The notes under the pieces: generated by a model
The model's database searches: none
Seen by the model: the letters and a program-made list of their open reading frames with translations, nothing else
What the model was told of the DNA's origin: nothing
Assembly (NCBI GenBank): GCA_003991915.1
Contig: RQTK01000058.1
Span: 120,615 to 184,614, forward strand
Reading direction: 5' to 3'
DNA length: 64,000 nt
Source of the DNA: Elysia chlorotica
Lineage: Eukaryota; Mollusca; Gastropoda; Plakobranchidae
Program-made: the position numbers and the translations under genes
Shown: one piece after another, positions 12,126-24,833 of the stretch
Layout: each line of letters opens with the position of its first letter
Position numbering within the stretch: position 1 is the first letter of the stretch

Positions 12126-13475
12126 CGTTTCATTCAAGGGACAGGCTACAGTTGCTACTTCAAGGGACAGGCTACAACTGCTACTTCAAGGGACAGGCTA
12201 CAACTGCTACTTTAAGGGACAGGCTACAACTGCTACTTCAAGGGAAGGCTACAACTGCTACTTCAAGGGAAGGCTACAACTGCTACTTCAAGGGACAGGC
12301 TACAACTGCTACTTTAAGGGACAGGCTACAACTGCTACTTCAAGGAACAGGCTACAACTGCTACTTCAAGGGAAGGCTACAACTGCTACTTCAAGGGAAG
12401 GCTACAACTGCTACTTCAAGGAAATGCTACAACTGCTACTTTAAGGGACAGGCTACAACTGCTACTTTAAGGGACAGGATACAACTGCTAATTCAAGGAA
12501 CAGGCTACAACTGCTACTTCAAGGGAAGGCTACAACTGCTACTTCAAGGAAAGGCTACAACTGCTACTTCAAGGAAATGCTACAACTGCTACTTTAAGGG
12601 ACATGCTACAACTGCTACTTCAAGGGACATGGTACATTTGCAACATCGAAAAACTGCTACTTCAAGGGAAGGCTACAACTGCTACTTCAAGGGAAGGCTA
12701 CAACTGCTACTTCAAGGGAAGGCTACAGTTGCTACTTCAAGGGAAGGCTACAACTGCTACTTCAAGGGAAGGCTACAACTGCTACTTTAAGGGACAGGCT
12801 ACAGTTGCTACTTTAAGGGACAGGCTACAGTTGCTACTTCAAGGGAAGGCTACAACTGCTACTTTAAGGGACAGGCTACAACTGCTACTTTAAGGGACAG
12901 GATACAACTGCTACTTCAAGGAACAGGCTACAACTGCTACTTCAAGGGGAGGCTACAACTGCTACTTCAAGGAAAGGCTACAACTGCTACTTCAAGGAAA
13001 TGCTACAACTGCTACTTTAAGGGACATGCTACAACTGCTACTTCAAGGGACATGGTACATTTGCAACATCGAAAGACAGGCTACAGTTGCAACATCGAAA
13101 GACAGGCTACAGTTGCAACTTTAAGGGATAGACTACAGTTGCAACTTTAAAGGACAGGCTACAGTTGCAACTTTAAGGGATATGCTACAGTTGCAACTTT
13201 AAGGGATATGCTACAGTTGCAACTTTAAGGGATATGCTATAGTTGCAACTTCAAGGGAATGCTACAGCTACTACCGGTACTTAAGGGACAGGGTACAGTT
13301 GCAACATCGAAAGACAGGCTACAGTTGCAACTTTAAGGGATAGGCTACAGTTGCAACTTTAAGGGATAGGCTACAGTTGCATTTTTAAGAGACAGGCTAC
13401 AGTTGTAACTTCAAGGGATATGTTATAAATAGTTGCAGCTTAAAAGGATAGGCTACCGCTGCTACTTCAAGGGAA
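12126..13475. repeat. 1.35-kb minisatellite of 24-26-bp units with higher-order structure
   Basis: Units of the form GGCTACAACTGCTACTTCAA plus GGGA or GGGACA repeat about 50 times. The left part uses ACAACTGCTAC and the right part (after about 13070) shifts to ACAGTTGCAAC with TTTAAGGGATA. A block of about 180 bases at 12472-12652 recurs at 12895-13073, including the odd unit ACATGGTACATTTGCAACAT, which shows higher-order duplication at a distance of 423. Open frames of up to 212 codons cross the array only because unit lengths avoid stops. Confidence 0.92.
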
Positions 13476-16469
13476 AGGTTTTATGCATTTGACCTTGGAG
13501 TTGGGCCGTAAGCTCTCAGTCTTCACCCCCCCCCCCCCCTTTCTCCCCACTGTTCCTCTCAGTAATTTACTTGTTTCCAAATAACAAAATGCATGTGCTA
13601 TCACGTCTTGGTAACCATGTATAGGCCTATTTGTGGGCGAATCGGAAATCCCCAAAGCGTGACCCTAGTTTGGGCGTGACTACAGATGTCGACTAACTTT
13701 GTGAGCAGGATCAACAGCTACGTCGCGTTAGCCTCAAAAGTCGAAGAACTGACGCAAAACAGGCTTAATACCATGGCCCGTATAGAAAATCTTTGGCTGA
13801 ACAGACCAGTTACGTACCAATAGTAGCATGGATAATGGTTATGAAGGTAATGGTTTTACGTACGAAAAGCTTTCAAAGAAAGTGCTGGGTCCATGTAAAA
13901 ACAAACAAAAAACAAACCATATGTGAGATTGTTTTAATAAGTTTGAAAAGAAAACATAATGCAGGCCCCATCTGGTTCAAATAAAAAGTATATGACTACC
14001 ATACTTTGGATGTAGAAACAGATTTTATAGTTTCAAAACTGCATAAGAATTATCATTCTCATTATTTCTTAACGACTGAGTTCGGGATTCAAGTCTCACA
14101 GTTCAAGGACTGCTCAGTTTCATTGGAATAAAACAAAGAACAAAGGACAACAGAAAATGGAAAATGCCAAGCAGTAGATAAGGCTCCCTCTCTTCCACCA
14201 TAAAAGTGCAGTCTACTTCGACAAGTTTTAGTAGGCCTAGAATTTATGAACTTTGCGGTTTCCGATGAAGATAATAAGTGACGTCAACATAGTCTTGACC
14301 CAATTTGAGGGAAGCAACAATTGTACTGGCCTGCATCCGGGTTCTTTCCCTTTCCCTTGTTTACCTTCTGCTTCACATAAAGGATTATTTCTATGGCCTT
14401 GAAAAAGAAATCTATTTGTAGAATGATCTACATTTATCTGTAGATTTATCAATAATCTCAGAACTTTATGAAATGTGCTGGCAACAGTTCGATGTACAAT
14501 GAACATAAATTAGTTCATGTGTAAAAGTCTTAACCTATTAAACTCATCATTCTCAAGGCACGCACCAGGAACTGCGGCTGAGGCACAATCCACTTAGATT
14601 CTACTTCATATAATTATACCGGTATATATATTATTATAGCCGCTCTTTTTTCCTGTTGGTATACGCGCGGTGTATCTTCCTATCCGTGTAGTTGTCAACA
14701 GTCATGATCTATCTAATACACGCATATTGTCATACTAGGCATACACATGATACAACGTAGCGGGCGGTAACATGGGCGAGCCATACACAGACCAATTCTA
14801 ACTCAATGAAGATGGCCTACAATCAACAACCAAGAGAGATATATCAGGGTATAAAAATTAAACTAGAATTAGAATTTAGATATATATTTAGTAGCCCAGG
14901 TCTCTATTCCAGAGTCACCATAGGCTGATCATGAAACTTATGTAGACCTAGATCTCACAGTTCTGGATCACCAACCATAAATTCGCACCTATAGGCCTAT
15001 AAAGTTTCATTCATGAACATTGTTTACACAATATTATTGTTAACCACTATTATTTCGAGTAGGCCTATAGGCCCTATCTATATATTGCAGATTTAGATCT
15101 ATCATAGTCATCAGACAGCAATGCATTTTTAGTCCTTAGAAACATGTAGATCTAGGCCCATCGGTGCTTCCTAGTCCTAACATCCTAGATATCTAGACCT
15201 AGATAAAGATTCACTATAAATATGATCTACACGAAGGGCCTCCAATGCAGTGTAGGGGGCCTAGAGTAAGCTTAGAGTAAAAATAGGCCAACCGTTTTCT
15301 AAATTCTAGTACTACAGCAGTCCTATATGCACAATATGCGTGGTTAGAGTGTGCATAGAAATTAAACTAGTATGCTGTTAACAACAATGAATGGGCATAA
15401 TACATACATGACTGGGTAGACTTAATGCGATCAGCTGTAGCCTGCAGGCTGGCTGGTTCAAAACAGCTGTGTTGTGTTATCGTCTGAGACTTGGAATAGA
15501 GTCCTTTATGTGAACGTGAGGCCCAGCGAACAAACTGTTTTCCTCTCTCACTGCGCAAGTCCGGCGTAGCTGATAGCACGTCGATCTGTTTTGGCCTAGT
15601 TTTAACAAAATCGAGACTTGCGATTGGTTCGTTTTTGGAGGCGTTGTCTCACGGCTCTTTTTGGATTGGATGAATGATAATAAGACACTTGATAAATCGG
15701 TTAATAGGTCAAGACAAACTCGTAAACACGTTTTTGGAAGCATGCGCTAGATTTGGCAAGCCAAGCTGTTTTGCAGCAAAGCCGACTGTTGCTGAACAGT
15801 ATTAATTTTGGTCAATGACGCCTTAGCCACGGCTTCGTTTGTCTAAAAATGAATGTTGATGTTTCGCAATGTTGAAACAGACAGGAATTCGGCATCAGAA
15901 AGCCAGCCAGTTTAAGTCTGTCGATGTAACGTTGGAAAACAAGCCACAAACGAATGGGTGTGACTTGCTTGGTCATGAACTTTATGGCCCCTGGCTATTT
16001 CACTCATACCCGACACAGAGCTAATTAGCTTTTTTATACACAGCCATGTACAGTACATGTAGGCGGACCCCCATAATGCCCGGTTAATTTGTATGGTGTA
16101 CTAATTAGTTCAGTATAGATACTACAGTTGTTTGTGCCCCAGGCACATTAACATGCCGCGTGTGTGTGTGTGGTCTGCACACAGCTGCGCCGTCGATATC
16201 CCATGCTACTACTGCTACTACTGCTGCTGCTGCTACTACTACCACTATTACTACTTATAATAATACTTTTACTAATATTACAAATATTAGTACTCTATAA
16301 ACCCCCTCCCAAATACACACTCGAAGGTAAAAAATAGCAACGAATAAGATCCTTTCTAATTGTATGTCACGCAGTATAAATTATCTCTTTGCTTAGCGGC
16401 AGTGCAGAAGAAACAAACATAAAAAAAGGATTTTTAAGATTAAAAAAGAAAAGAAAACGTGTACGTTTT
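13476..16469. other. intergenic, no supported gene
   Basis: Contains a C homopolymer (13526-13539) and many AGGCCTA and CTAGATCT words between about 14.9 and 15.3 kb. No recognisable exon, RNA gene or transposon domain was seen. Confidence 0.5.
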
Positions 16470-16562
16470 AAGGAGATAGAGAGAGAGTGTGTGCGTGTGT
16501 GTGTGAAAGGGAGATAGTGAGAGAAAGGGAGAGAGAGTGAGAGGAAGGGAGAGATAGAGGGG

Positions 16563-16607
<45 letters not shown>

Positions 16608-16632
16608 TACCTTGAGAGAGAGAGAGAGAGGT
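16470..16632. repeat. GA-rich microsatellite cluster with (GT)n
   Basis: GAGA, GTGT and GGGAGA-rich tracts, including an uninterrupted GA run at about 16564-16604. Confidence 0.9.
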
Positions 16633-17599
16633 GGGGGATAGAAAATTCCATAACTAAATTTAATCAACAAAAATAATAATTATTTGTATTGGCAATTGGA
16701 ACAGCATTTCACTATTTGGCACAGTTAAAACATTTGTAAATGTAACTCTTAAGTTCCATCTAATGGCCAGAGATTGACATGTGTCATAGCCATAAAATAA
16801 AAGTAGCAAGATAGACATAGACATGCTCAGGGCATGTGACTGATAGTTAACGAGTCTCGGTGCGAACCTAGAGAGAACTCAGGCCGTCTCAATGAGACTT
16901 GGGCCCAAGGTGACATGCTCAACTTGCTTGGTTAAACTTCACAAGACATAACCAGAGAGCGGGGCGACGAGGGCTTGAGGTGATTAAGGCAGTCGCTTCC
17001 TTCTTTAGGTGACTCTATGTTCCACAATAGGCTTGTATCAAACTCAACTAAACCTTCTTCTTAAAACTTTAGTAAAAACTCAGTCTGTTTCAATCAATTC
17101 AACCGCCTTAATTAAATTTTCAATAAAGAAATAGAGCGAACTCGCCTCACGCTAGCTCCCCGTATCAAAAGCGCTGGGAGATGTTTTTCTAAAATACCCC
17201 ACTTAACTATATAGACTCTTTCTTATAACTGTACAGAGGCAGTTACACACGCTCAGGAAGTAAACTAAACCAACAACGATTATACCAGCATTTTATGTAG
17301 GCCTACGGGTATAACAATGGGTTCAGCGCTAGTCTTTGAACATGGGCCTACGATATTATTTTTCCTCCATGTTCTAATTAATTTAAAATTACGTGATCGC
17401 ATCCTATAGTATGAACTATTAGTATTACTTTATCGTAGCTAATAAGGTAGCTCAGAAAGTCAGGGCAAACTAAATTAATATTATCGAACGAGACTAACCA
17501 ACACCAACTCTTTAGCAGACGCTCTTTTTTTAATTAAAAAAAAATAAAATAAATGTTATCTAAAGTTTGCAACCGTTAAGGGAAATTAAGCCATCAACT

Positions 17600-17725
17600 C
17601 ATTAAACAAGATGCTGGATGGAACTTGAACACACATGCAATTTTATTTTGTTCGATCTTGGGTATCGAGCCATGGACCTACCGATTGGGAGACCAACACT
17701 CTAACACTTAGGACAGTTCACTCCA
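17600..17725 (-). mobile_element. probable tRNA-derived SINE head, decayed
   Basis: On the minus strand, TGTTAGAGTGTTGGTCTCCC and a later GGCTCGATACCC resemble A- and B-box regions. The order matches the head of the S1 copy at 878-1133 (GTAGAGCGTTGGTCTAC). The central domain is not present. Confidence 0.4.
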
Positions 17726-17815
17726 TGAGAACATTTTTAGCACTGCTGTACACTGAGCTTACTGGCCCTTGTCTCCCGGCTACAAAACAACATTAATACA
17801 TGTATGTTTGTAAGA

Positions 17816-18068
17816 NNNNNNNNNNNNNNNNNNNNNNNNNNNNNNNNNNNNNNNNNNNNNNNNNNNNNNNNNNNNNNNNNNNNNNNNNNNNNNNNNNNNN
17901 NNNNNNNNNNNNNNNNNNNNNNNNNNNNNNNNNNNNNNNNNNNNNNNNNNNNNNNNNNNNNNNNNNNNNNNNNNNNNNNNNNNNNNNNNNNNNNNNNNNN
18001 NNNNNNNNNNNNNNNNNNNNNNNNNNNNNNNNNNNNNNNNNNNNNNNNNNNNNNNNNNNNNNNNNNNN
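17816..18068. other. assembly gap (253 Ns)
   Basis: A run of N that directly abuts the minisatellite at 18069, so the true gap length and repeat number are unknown. Any frame reading through it is meaningless. Confidence 1.
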
Positions 18069-18470
18069 AAATAGAAAAACTTTCAGTATGCCACAGGTAA
18101 TGTGTTATGTCTTGACCTGATATAAATAGAACAACTTTCAGTATGCCATAGGTAATGTGTTATGTCTTGACTTGATATAAATAGAAAAACTGTCAGTATG
18201 CCATAGGTAATGTGAGTGTTATATCTTCACCTGATATAAATAGAAAAACTTTCAGTATGCCACAGGTAATGTGGTTGTTATGTCTTGACCTAATATAAAT
18301 AGAAAAACTTTCAGTATGCCATAGGTAATGTGAGTGTTATATCTTCACCTGATATAAATAGAAAAACTTTCAGTATGCCACAGGTAATGTGTTATGTCTT
18401 GACCTGATATAAATAGAAAAACTTTCAGTATGCCACAGGTAATGTGAGTGTTATGTCTGGACCTGATATA
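18069..18470. repeat. about 57-61-bp minisatellite, seven visible copies, truncated by gap
   Basis: Units contain ATAGAAAAACTTTCAGTATG, then CCACAGGTAATGTG, TTATGTCTTGACC and TGATATAA. Lengths vary through an optional GAGTGTTA insertion. The first unit begins at the gap edge. Confidence 0.95.
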
Positions 18471-18699
18471 ATTATTCAGAAGTAGCCTTCAGTGTTGGCT
18501 TATACGTAGACTTTACAGACAGATTGCGCTCAATATCGGATATCGAATGATTCACTAGAAAGCGTTGTCATGCCAACGGTACTGAAGGTTAGTAGCACAG
18601 GCCTATGGTTAAAATAGTACCTAGTTCACGCCTACCAGATGAGAAGACTAGGTGAGTACTAAACCGTTTCGCCAAGCTCAGTTAAGCCACAAGGTTGAG

Positions 18700-19017
18700 G
18701 GCTGGCAATCTTAGTTGTGGGGAGCTGGCAATCTTAGTTGTGGGGGGCTGGCAATCTTAGTTGTCGGGAGCTGGCTATCTTAGTTAATACACAGGGTTGA
18801 GGGCTGGCAATCTTAGTTAATACACAGGGTTGAGGGCTGGCAATCTCAGTTAATACACAAGGTTGAAAGCTGGCAATCTCAGTTAATACACAGGGTTGAG
18901 AGCTGGCAATCTCAGTTAATACACAGGGTTGAGAGCTGGCAATCTCAGTTAATACACAGGGTAGGAGCTGGCAATCTTAGTTGTGGGGAGCTGGCAATCT
19001 TAGTTGTGGGGAGCTGG

Positions 19018-19088
<71 letters not shown>

Positions 19089-19098
19089 GCTGCTACTG

Positions 19099-19153
<55 letters not shown>

Positions 19154-19275
19154 AGCTGGCAATCTTAGTTGTGGGGAGCTGGCAATCTTAGTTGTGGGGA
19201 GCTGGCAATCTTAGTTGTGGGGAGCTGGCAATCTCAGTTGTGGGGAGCTGGCAATCTTAGTTGTGGGGAGCTGCT
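18700..19275. repeat. composite minisatellite (24- and 32-bp units) interrupted by (CTA)n
   Basis: Units sharing GAGCTGGCAATCTTAGTTGT or AGCTGGCAATCTCAGTTAAT alternate in blocks: 24-mers outside, 32-mers with ACACAGGGTTGA in the middle. A CTA microsatellite sits within one unit and the 24-mers resume after it until about 19275. Confidence 0.93.
19018..19154. repeat. (CTA)n microsatellite with GCT interruptions
   Basis: About 45 trinucleotides of CTA with a short CTGCTGCTACTGCTA patch near 19086-19101. It starts at GGCTACTA and returns to CAGCTGGCAATC, that is, inside a minisatellite unit. Confidence 0.95.
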
Positions 19276-21975
19276 CTCACATGTCACGAGCAGACATGGA
19301 CACCAATGTTTTCACATACTTCAATCACATAGGATGAGTTCACGTTTAACAAATAAGCGTAAAATAAATGAGTATTTACGCCAAAGTTTATATGTGAATT
19401 TCAACACATAAGATATCTAAACTTTTCTTACATTTCTTTACTCTAAGAGAAAAATTATCCATTTTGAACAGTAAAACAATGGGCCTATAGTCATTTGTTC
19501 TTAGAATTCCCTGCAAAATCAGTCATTCTAATCCTAAGCTAACCCAGTGGGTTGTAACTGAATTTGCAGAGACAGTGCGGTGATACCAGGACTCCTGTCT
19601 CAGGTTAGCACATTATGCTGACACCAACTCGACTGGTAGATCATCAAACATAGAAGGATATGGAGTCCAATTTTCACATTATTTATAATTTGCCCCTGAG
19701 CTTTCAGATAAACGCAATGGGTCTCGATTTTGAAAGAATGCAATGGGAGTTTTACTGTCAAAGGCCATGCAAATAAACATGATATTGAAGATGCCTCTCA
19801 TCCAGACAAATTAGCTTTAAAAAAACAACAACAACAAAACGCAATTAATAACATGATGCGAACGAACACAATCTTCTTTTTCTGACAAAAATGAATTTAT
19901 TAGAGAGACTATGGACATACAAACTGCTACATGCAGATTTCGTGGATGCTTGACTGTATGATGTATGTAGAATAGCCTACTATAGAGACAGGAATCCTAT
20001 ACAGGCATTCAATGCTATAGAGCTGAACTAATCTTATGCACCACATGAGTTCACGATTTTTGCTCCTGCTGTCAAAACAAAACAATTTGACCCGATTGAA
20101 CATCTTGACACCGAATGTACATCTTGTCGTTTTTCTCTCCTTTTCTAAATTTGATTTTGTTGCATTTGTCATTAATAAAGGCCTTTTTTAAATTGACTCA
20201 ATAAATTGGAAAAAGAAAAGAAAAAGATGTTGAGGCATCATGTAAATTCCAGGAAAAATGCTTTCAAATGAAAAATTACAAAAAATATTCGGTGGAAGCT
20301 GTAAACAATACTAAATATGTAAATTGTAATTGAAATTAATGTATTGCAAAGTTAAAAAGAAAACTAATAAAAAAAGTATTTGAATATCATAACATTGGCA
20401 TGATTAACAATGATTTTGGGAGTTAAGAAGACGGATATTGAGGAGCAAGCCAATGAGAGGAAAACAGAGAAAATATCAATGTCAACATAAATACTTCACA
20501 ATATGTCCATACAATTTGCTTACAACAAATTTGGTTAGCCCAACTAGAAAAAACTTTTAAAGTAAGAAACTGCGCAAAAGCAAACACAATCTCTGAGGCA
20601 GTGTCTAAATTTTCATGACACTAAAGATGATCACATGTTCGAGTACAACTATCCTGATGCAGCTCAGTAACAAAAATTCCAAAATTAAAAAAAAAAAAAA
20701 GATTATTCAGGCACAAACCCTTACAGTCATGTAGAACTAACGGCTTTAAATTTTTACCAGGAGTAGTTACAAAATAGAGAATATAAAAAAGCCTAGGAGA
20801 GCGTGAAAAAAATAACCCCAAGTTGTTTCATATTGCAATGCAGCAGGTAAAATATGAAAGTAAATCACAATTTGTGTTGTATTTCTAAAGAAAAAGACTA
20901 GGATACACATTCTATCTGTCTCTATTTGTATTTCTTCATTTCCTGACATCTGCTCTCCCTTAATTTCAGTTCAGCAAAGATTTTTCATAATTATTTTTAA
21001 AGCTAACAGGCCAATAATTTTGACAATAAAGTAAATCTATAAATTAATGTGTATACTACAATAAAATAAAAGTAAATAGTATCTATATTTACATATAAAT
21101 CACCCTATTGCAGACTTTTTGTATTTGTGTAAATCCTATTTGAGTATTTTGACACACCAGTTAGTCAATAAAAGGTTTATAGAAAGATTTCACTCAGAAG
21201 TCTGATCCAGACATTATTAAGTACCGGTAATGCACAGCTAGTTAGTCAAGTGGTATTTGTATACATGTCCTAATAATTATAGCAAAGTTACTGTGTTTTC
21301 TCTTTCACTCATTTCATATATAAAAGAAAGCATAAATTGAACATTTGGCATAAACAAGATAGTTTAGAAAAGAGATTTATGAGTGGTTGACCTACCCACA
21401 ATATGTAAATAATGACAAAGGGAAAGTTTGTGGGTGAAATTGTTGTAATGAAAATATATGAACACAATTAAAATGTTCTCCGAAAGATCCTTGTTTTAAA
21501 GCACCAAGACAAGCTTGAGTTGAAAGCTGGGTCAAGTAATCTCAATTCTTACTACAGGAGCGTTCGACATGGTGGGTCGCCCAGCTCGGAACAATGACAC
21601 AGAAGATTATGTACAAATGTGTACAAGTTATAATTTAGCATTCCCCACCTGCTTCACACCTGCCATAGGGTGTGCACTTTTTATTCTTATATATTTTTTT
21701 TACCATGGTTGAAACGATTATTTTTAAGTTCTAAAGTTAGGCCTCATGAAATACATAAAAGATTATTTCAAAATAAAAAGCAAATTGTATTTGTATTTTA
21801 CAATGCTTATTGATTGTGGATGCCAATAGAATTAGTTGTAGTAGTTGACCCTCTCCGTACTCCTTTCATTAATCTGATCGCATGTATTTAGATATGTGCG
21901 ACGCTCCTAGAGGGTTTGAGACGGAGTGGGTTTGTAAGCGGAGAATTCTTACACAGAGATCACTGTAGTAATAGG
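19276..21975. other. AT-rich intergenic sequence, no supported gene
   Basis: Apart from the SINE fragment at 19548-19650 I see no exon-like or domain-bearing sequence. Several short frames are AT-rich and unlike known proteins. Confidence 0.5.
19548..19650 (-). mobile_element. SINE S1 fragment
   Basis: Central domain only: on the plus strand, ACCAGGACTCCTGTCTCAGG, then CACATTATGCTGACACCAAC, matching the S1 copies at 24834 and 50193. Head and tail are missing. Confidence 0.65.
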
Positions 21976-21979
21976 AGTA

Positions 21980-21988
21980 TTAGTAGTG

Positions 21989-22079
<91 letters not shown>

Positions 22080-22092
22080 CAGCGGCAGCAGC
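21980..22092. repeat. (GTA)n microsatellite
   Basis: About 33 GTA/AGT units ending in GCAGCGGCAGCAGCAG. It immediately precedes the LINE 3' end. Confidence 0.95.
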
Positions 22093-22129
22093 AGAACTTC
22101 CATCAAGTTGGCATTGAGCATACGGAGGT

Positions 22130-22395
22130 AGGCATCATCCCAAACCCGCGGCCATCAAGGAAAAACAGTTTCCAAATTTTGAGACCTCGATCACGAAAAT
22201 CACCCTACACAAATTCCCTCATACTGCGCACCATACCGGAGTGGAACAATCTACCCGACAGCACAATTATGGCCGGTTCTGCCTCCGACTTTAAGAACCG
22301 GTTCTCCGCAACCCAGCCGTGACGCACTTGCCCCGTTCCTGTGTTGGCCCTGATGGGCATTTAGGAACTACTTTTCAGATTCAGATTCAGAACTG
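22130..22395 (+). mobile_element. non-LTR retrotransposon 3' end (C-terminus of ORF2)
   Basis: An open frame from 22143 to the stop at 22320-22322 translates to a typical LINE reverse-transcriptase C-terminus: basic PRSRKSPYTNS, then LRTIPEWNNLPD, then SASDFKNRFSATQP. After the stop comes a short non-coding tail ending in a CAGATT repeat (about 22373-22391), as many CR1/L2-like elements end in a short tandem repeat. Only the 3' end is present, so this is a 5'-truncated insertion. The clade assignment is tentative. Confidence 0.8.
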
Positions 22396-22725
22396 TCAGA
22401 ACTGATTAGCAATAAAAAGGTAATGAAATCAACCAAATTCGCTGTGACATAAATTGTAAGCATTTAAAAAAATTGAATCTCAGTATTCACACAGGGGGGT
22501 TGTAAAAAACTATAATTATGGAAGCCAACACCTTAACAAATAACAAAACAAATAAAAAAGCAAAAAATATAAAACAACCAAAAACAACAAAACATAATTA
22601 ACAACACTAACAACTACAACATTTAAAAACAACAACACAAACCATCAAATATTTTCTTTTTAAATGAATGAGTAATTAACATGAACCAATATGAAATATC
22701 TACACCAAAAACCATCAGAGGCGGA

Positions 22726-22752
22726 AAGAAATATATATATATATATATATAC
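22726..22752. repeat. (TA)n microsatellite
   Basis: Short TA run just outside the left end of the hAT-like element. Confidence 0.9.
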
Positions 22753-22788
22753 ATAGTGAGAAAGGTAAATTAGCTTAGACAGGAGATA

Positions 22789-24294
22789 CAGGGATGTAAA
22801 TGCCAGTCAAAAAAAAACTCTGAAACTACCCGCCGGGGTCCAGGGGCCGCGTAGGTCCCGGCGGGGTGAAGGGGCAGAGCCGAAAATGATTTTTTTTTTC
22901 ATTTTTAACCCAAAAATCTACACTCTCCTGCAAAAGAATCTAAAACATTAGGGAAAATGCAAATGACATTTTTAAAGTTAAATTTACCATTTAAAACCCA
23001 TGTCAGGGGAGTATAAAGCAAATATATAAAAATTGATAGATAGAGATTGTTGGATTTATGGGAGGATAGAGACGTGTTCAGCAATAAAAAAAAACATGTA
23101 TGCCTCCTGGTGGGTGATTCTATCCTTTAGGAAACTGGTTTTGGGTGAGAAGGCACTGAAGAAGCCTCCCTATGTAATCCTAAGGTACCTAGATCTAGAT
23201 TTAGAGCTGCCCCATAAGGAAGTGGTAGTGACGTTTCTGAAGAAGATATTGACGTAGAAGCCGAAGCAGTACCATTAATCCTGTCTTTCACAGTTTGCAT
23301 AGCTGCTGGCAGACGCATATTTGTTTTTTCAGTATTGCGGTTCCTCGCATGCAATGTAAAAAGTATTTAACGAGTGGTCTCGGAAGGCTTGTACACCACG
23401 ATTTCCGTACTTGACCTCACACCGGCAATGACAACACCAAGCTAACACATCTTAGTTAACTTTTCTAACATATTCGATAAGGAAATCATCTTATTTATCT
23501 TTGGCCGTGAGACATTCCCACATGAATTTGTTCTTTGATGAACAGTCAATAATATCAAGGTGAATCACGATCTAAAAAATTTTGAGTCACCATCTTAGTT
23601 GATTTTAATCAATGTTTACTTCACTCATGCGGTTGCCAGTTTAGCGTTATAAAAAAAGTGAAAATCGATCGTATAATGTTTAAGACTAATCGGGGTAAAA
23701 TGACGTTTAAAATATTTCCCTAGACCTAAAAATAGGCATAATCTGAAGCCATTGATGCTGCAGTTAATTTAGACGTATATAAAACGACTTGAAAGAAAAT
23801 AACCATTAAATTAATGTAGAACTAGCCCACCGTCCTGACTAAAACCGGCGTCAACAATTCGATTCGGCAGCAAATTACGATAAAATCCTGGCAACAAGAT
23901 AACCGTCTATTGCGATATGGAATGTATGAATAGCTTCCGCGTTTTTCCGCGGAAGCCTCTGATCCTCGCGCTGAACTATAATTCTTAGTAGTTCCGATTT
24001 TTTCCGCGGAAATCTAGTCGTGGCAATAGGGCAAACCTCTTTAGTGTTAAAATAAAAGAAAACAACAAACATCGAGTGTGGAAATAATGCGTCGTAATTT
24101 TGATCACATATTTCCTAAGTAGGAATATAATTTAATGAAGAAAAACACAACGAAATAGAAATGGATTTATTAAACACATATATTATGTGTATATATTTTT
24201 TTTTCTTTTCTTTTTATTTTTTTTTTTAGATTAAGGAGGGGGGCAGCACCTGAAAATCTGAAATCAGAGGAAATCTGAAGGATTTACATCCCTG
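22789..24294. mobile_element. probable non-autonomous hAT-type DNA transposon
   Basis: The ends form an inverted repeat: CAGGGATGTAAAT at 22789-22801, with its reverse complement ATTTACATCCCTG at 24282-24294. A CAGGG-starting terminus is typical of hAT elements. The interior (1.5 kb) keeps a decayed minus-strand zinc-finger-like patch near 23330-23450, with a CHCRCEVKYGNRGVQAF pattern spanning stops, resembling the N-terminal finger of hAT transposases. No transposase catalytic domain is visible. The flanking 8-mers (AGGAGATA and ACATGATC) do not match, so a target-site duplication is not confirmed. An old or rearranged copy is likely. Confidence 0.55.
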
Positions 24295-24346
24295 ACATGA
24301 TCTGTGAGATTGGCGTCCATTTTTGGGAGAGAGATCACTCGAACGG

Positions 24347-24393
<47 letters not shown>
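24347..24393. repeat. (TA)n(TG)n microsatellite
   Basis: TA run followed by about 16 TG units. Confidence 0.95.
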
Positions 24394-24397
<4 letters not shown>

Positions 24398-24746
24398 TGA
24401 TGCAAACTTATGTAAAAATACACTTCCCTGTCCACTCCATGCACAAGTTCTCAAGAGACACGGGGAACAGAAGACTGGTCAGCATGGCGATTTTTTCTTG
24501 CTCAATCTACAATTACATACAAATATGAAAGCATTTTTTTCTAGATTGTACAGGCAAAAAAAATGGCAAATGTGTTTTTCAGTTTGAAAAGATTTACACT
24601 AGAAGATGTATTGGCAACATGTTATCTTTTATTATAGTCCTGAACTAATTAAAGCACTGTTGCTAGTGTCGGCGGTTGCTACACTTTGATATATCATTGG
24701 TAGTAATAACCATTTAAATGAATTAGCTTAGCAATTATAACAGAAA

Positions 24747-24832
24747 GTCACAGAAGTTTAAAAAAACAAAAACATTCCAAATTGGTTAAGGGGAGAGAAG
24801 TGGACTGGACATGGAGGGAAAGAAAGCTGACA
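24747..24832. repeat. direct repeat, left copy (partner 25116-25200)
   Basis: About 86 bases beginning GTCACAGAAGTTTAAAAA and ending GGGAAAGAAAGCTGACA recur at 25116-25200 with a few differences. The SINE at 24834-25094 sits between the copies, followed by 21 bases (AGAAGTGGACTGGA...) that also repeat part of the unit. Confidence 0.9.
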
Positions 24833-24833
24833 G

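Noticed and set aside
12152..12893. Open frames of 212 and 96 codons with a repeating YNCYFKGQATTAT pattern
   Set aside because: They lie entirely in a minisatellite whose units lack stops; unit lengths of 24 and 26 shift the frame and there are no start, splice or codon-bias signals of a real gene.
17800..18120. Open frames across the N run
   Set aside because: The bases are unknown, so the frames are meaningless.
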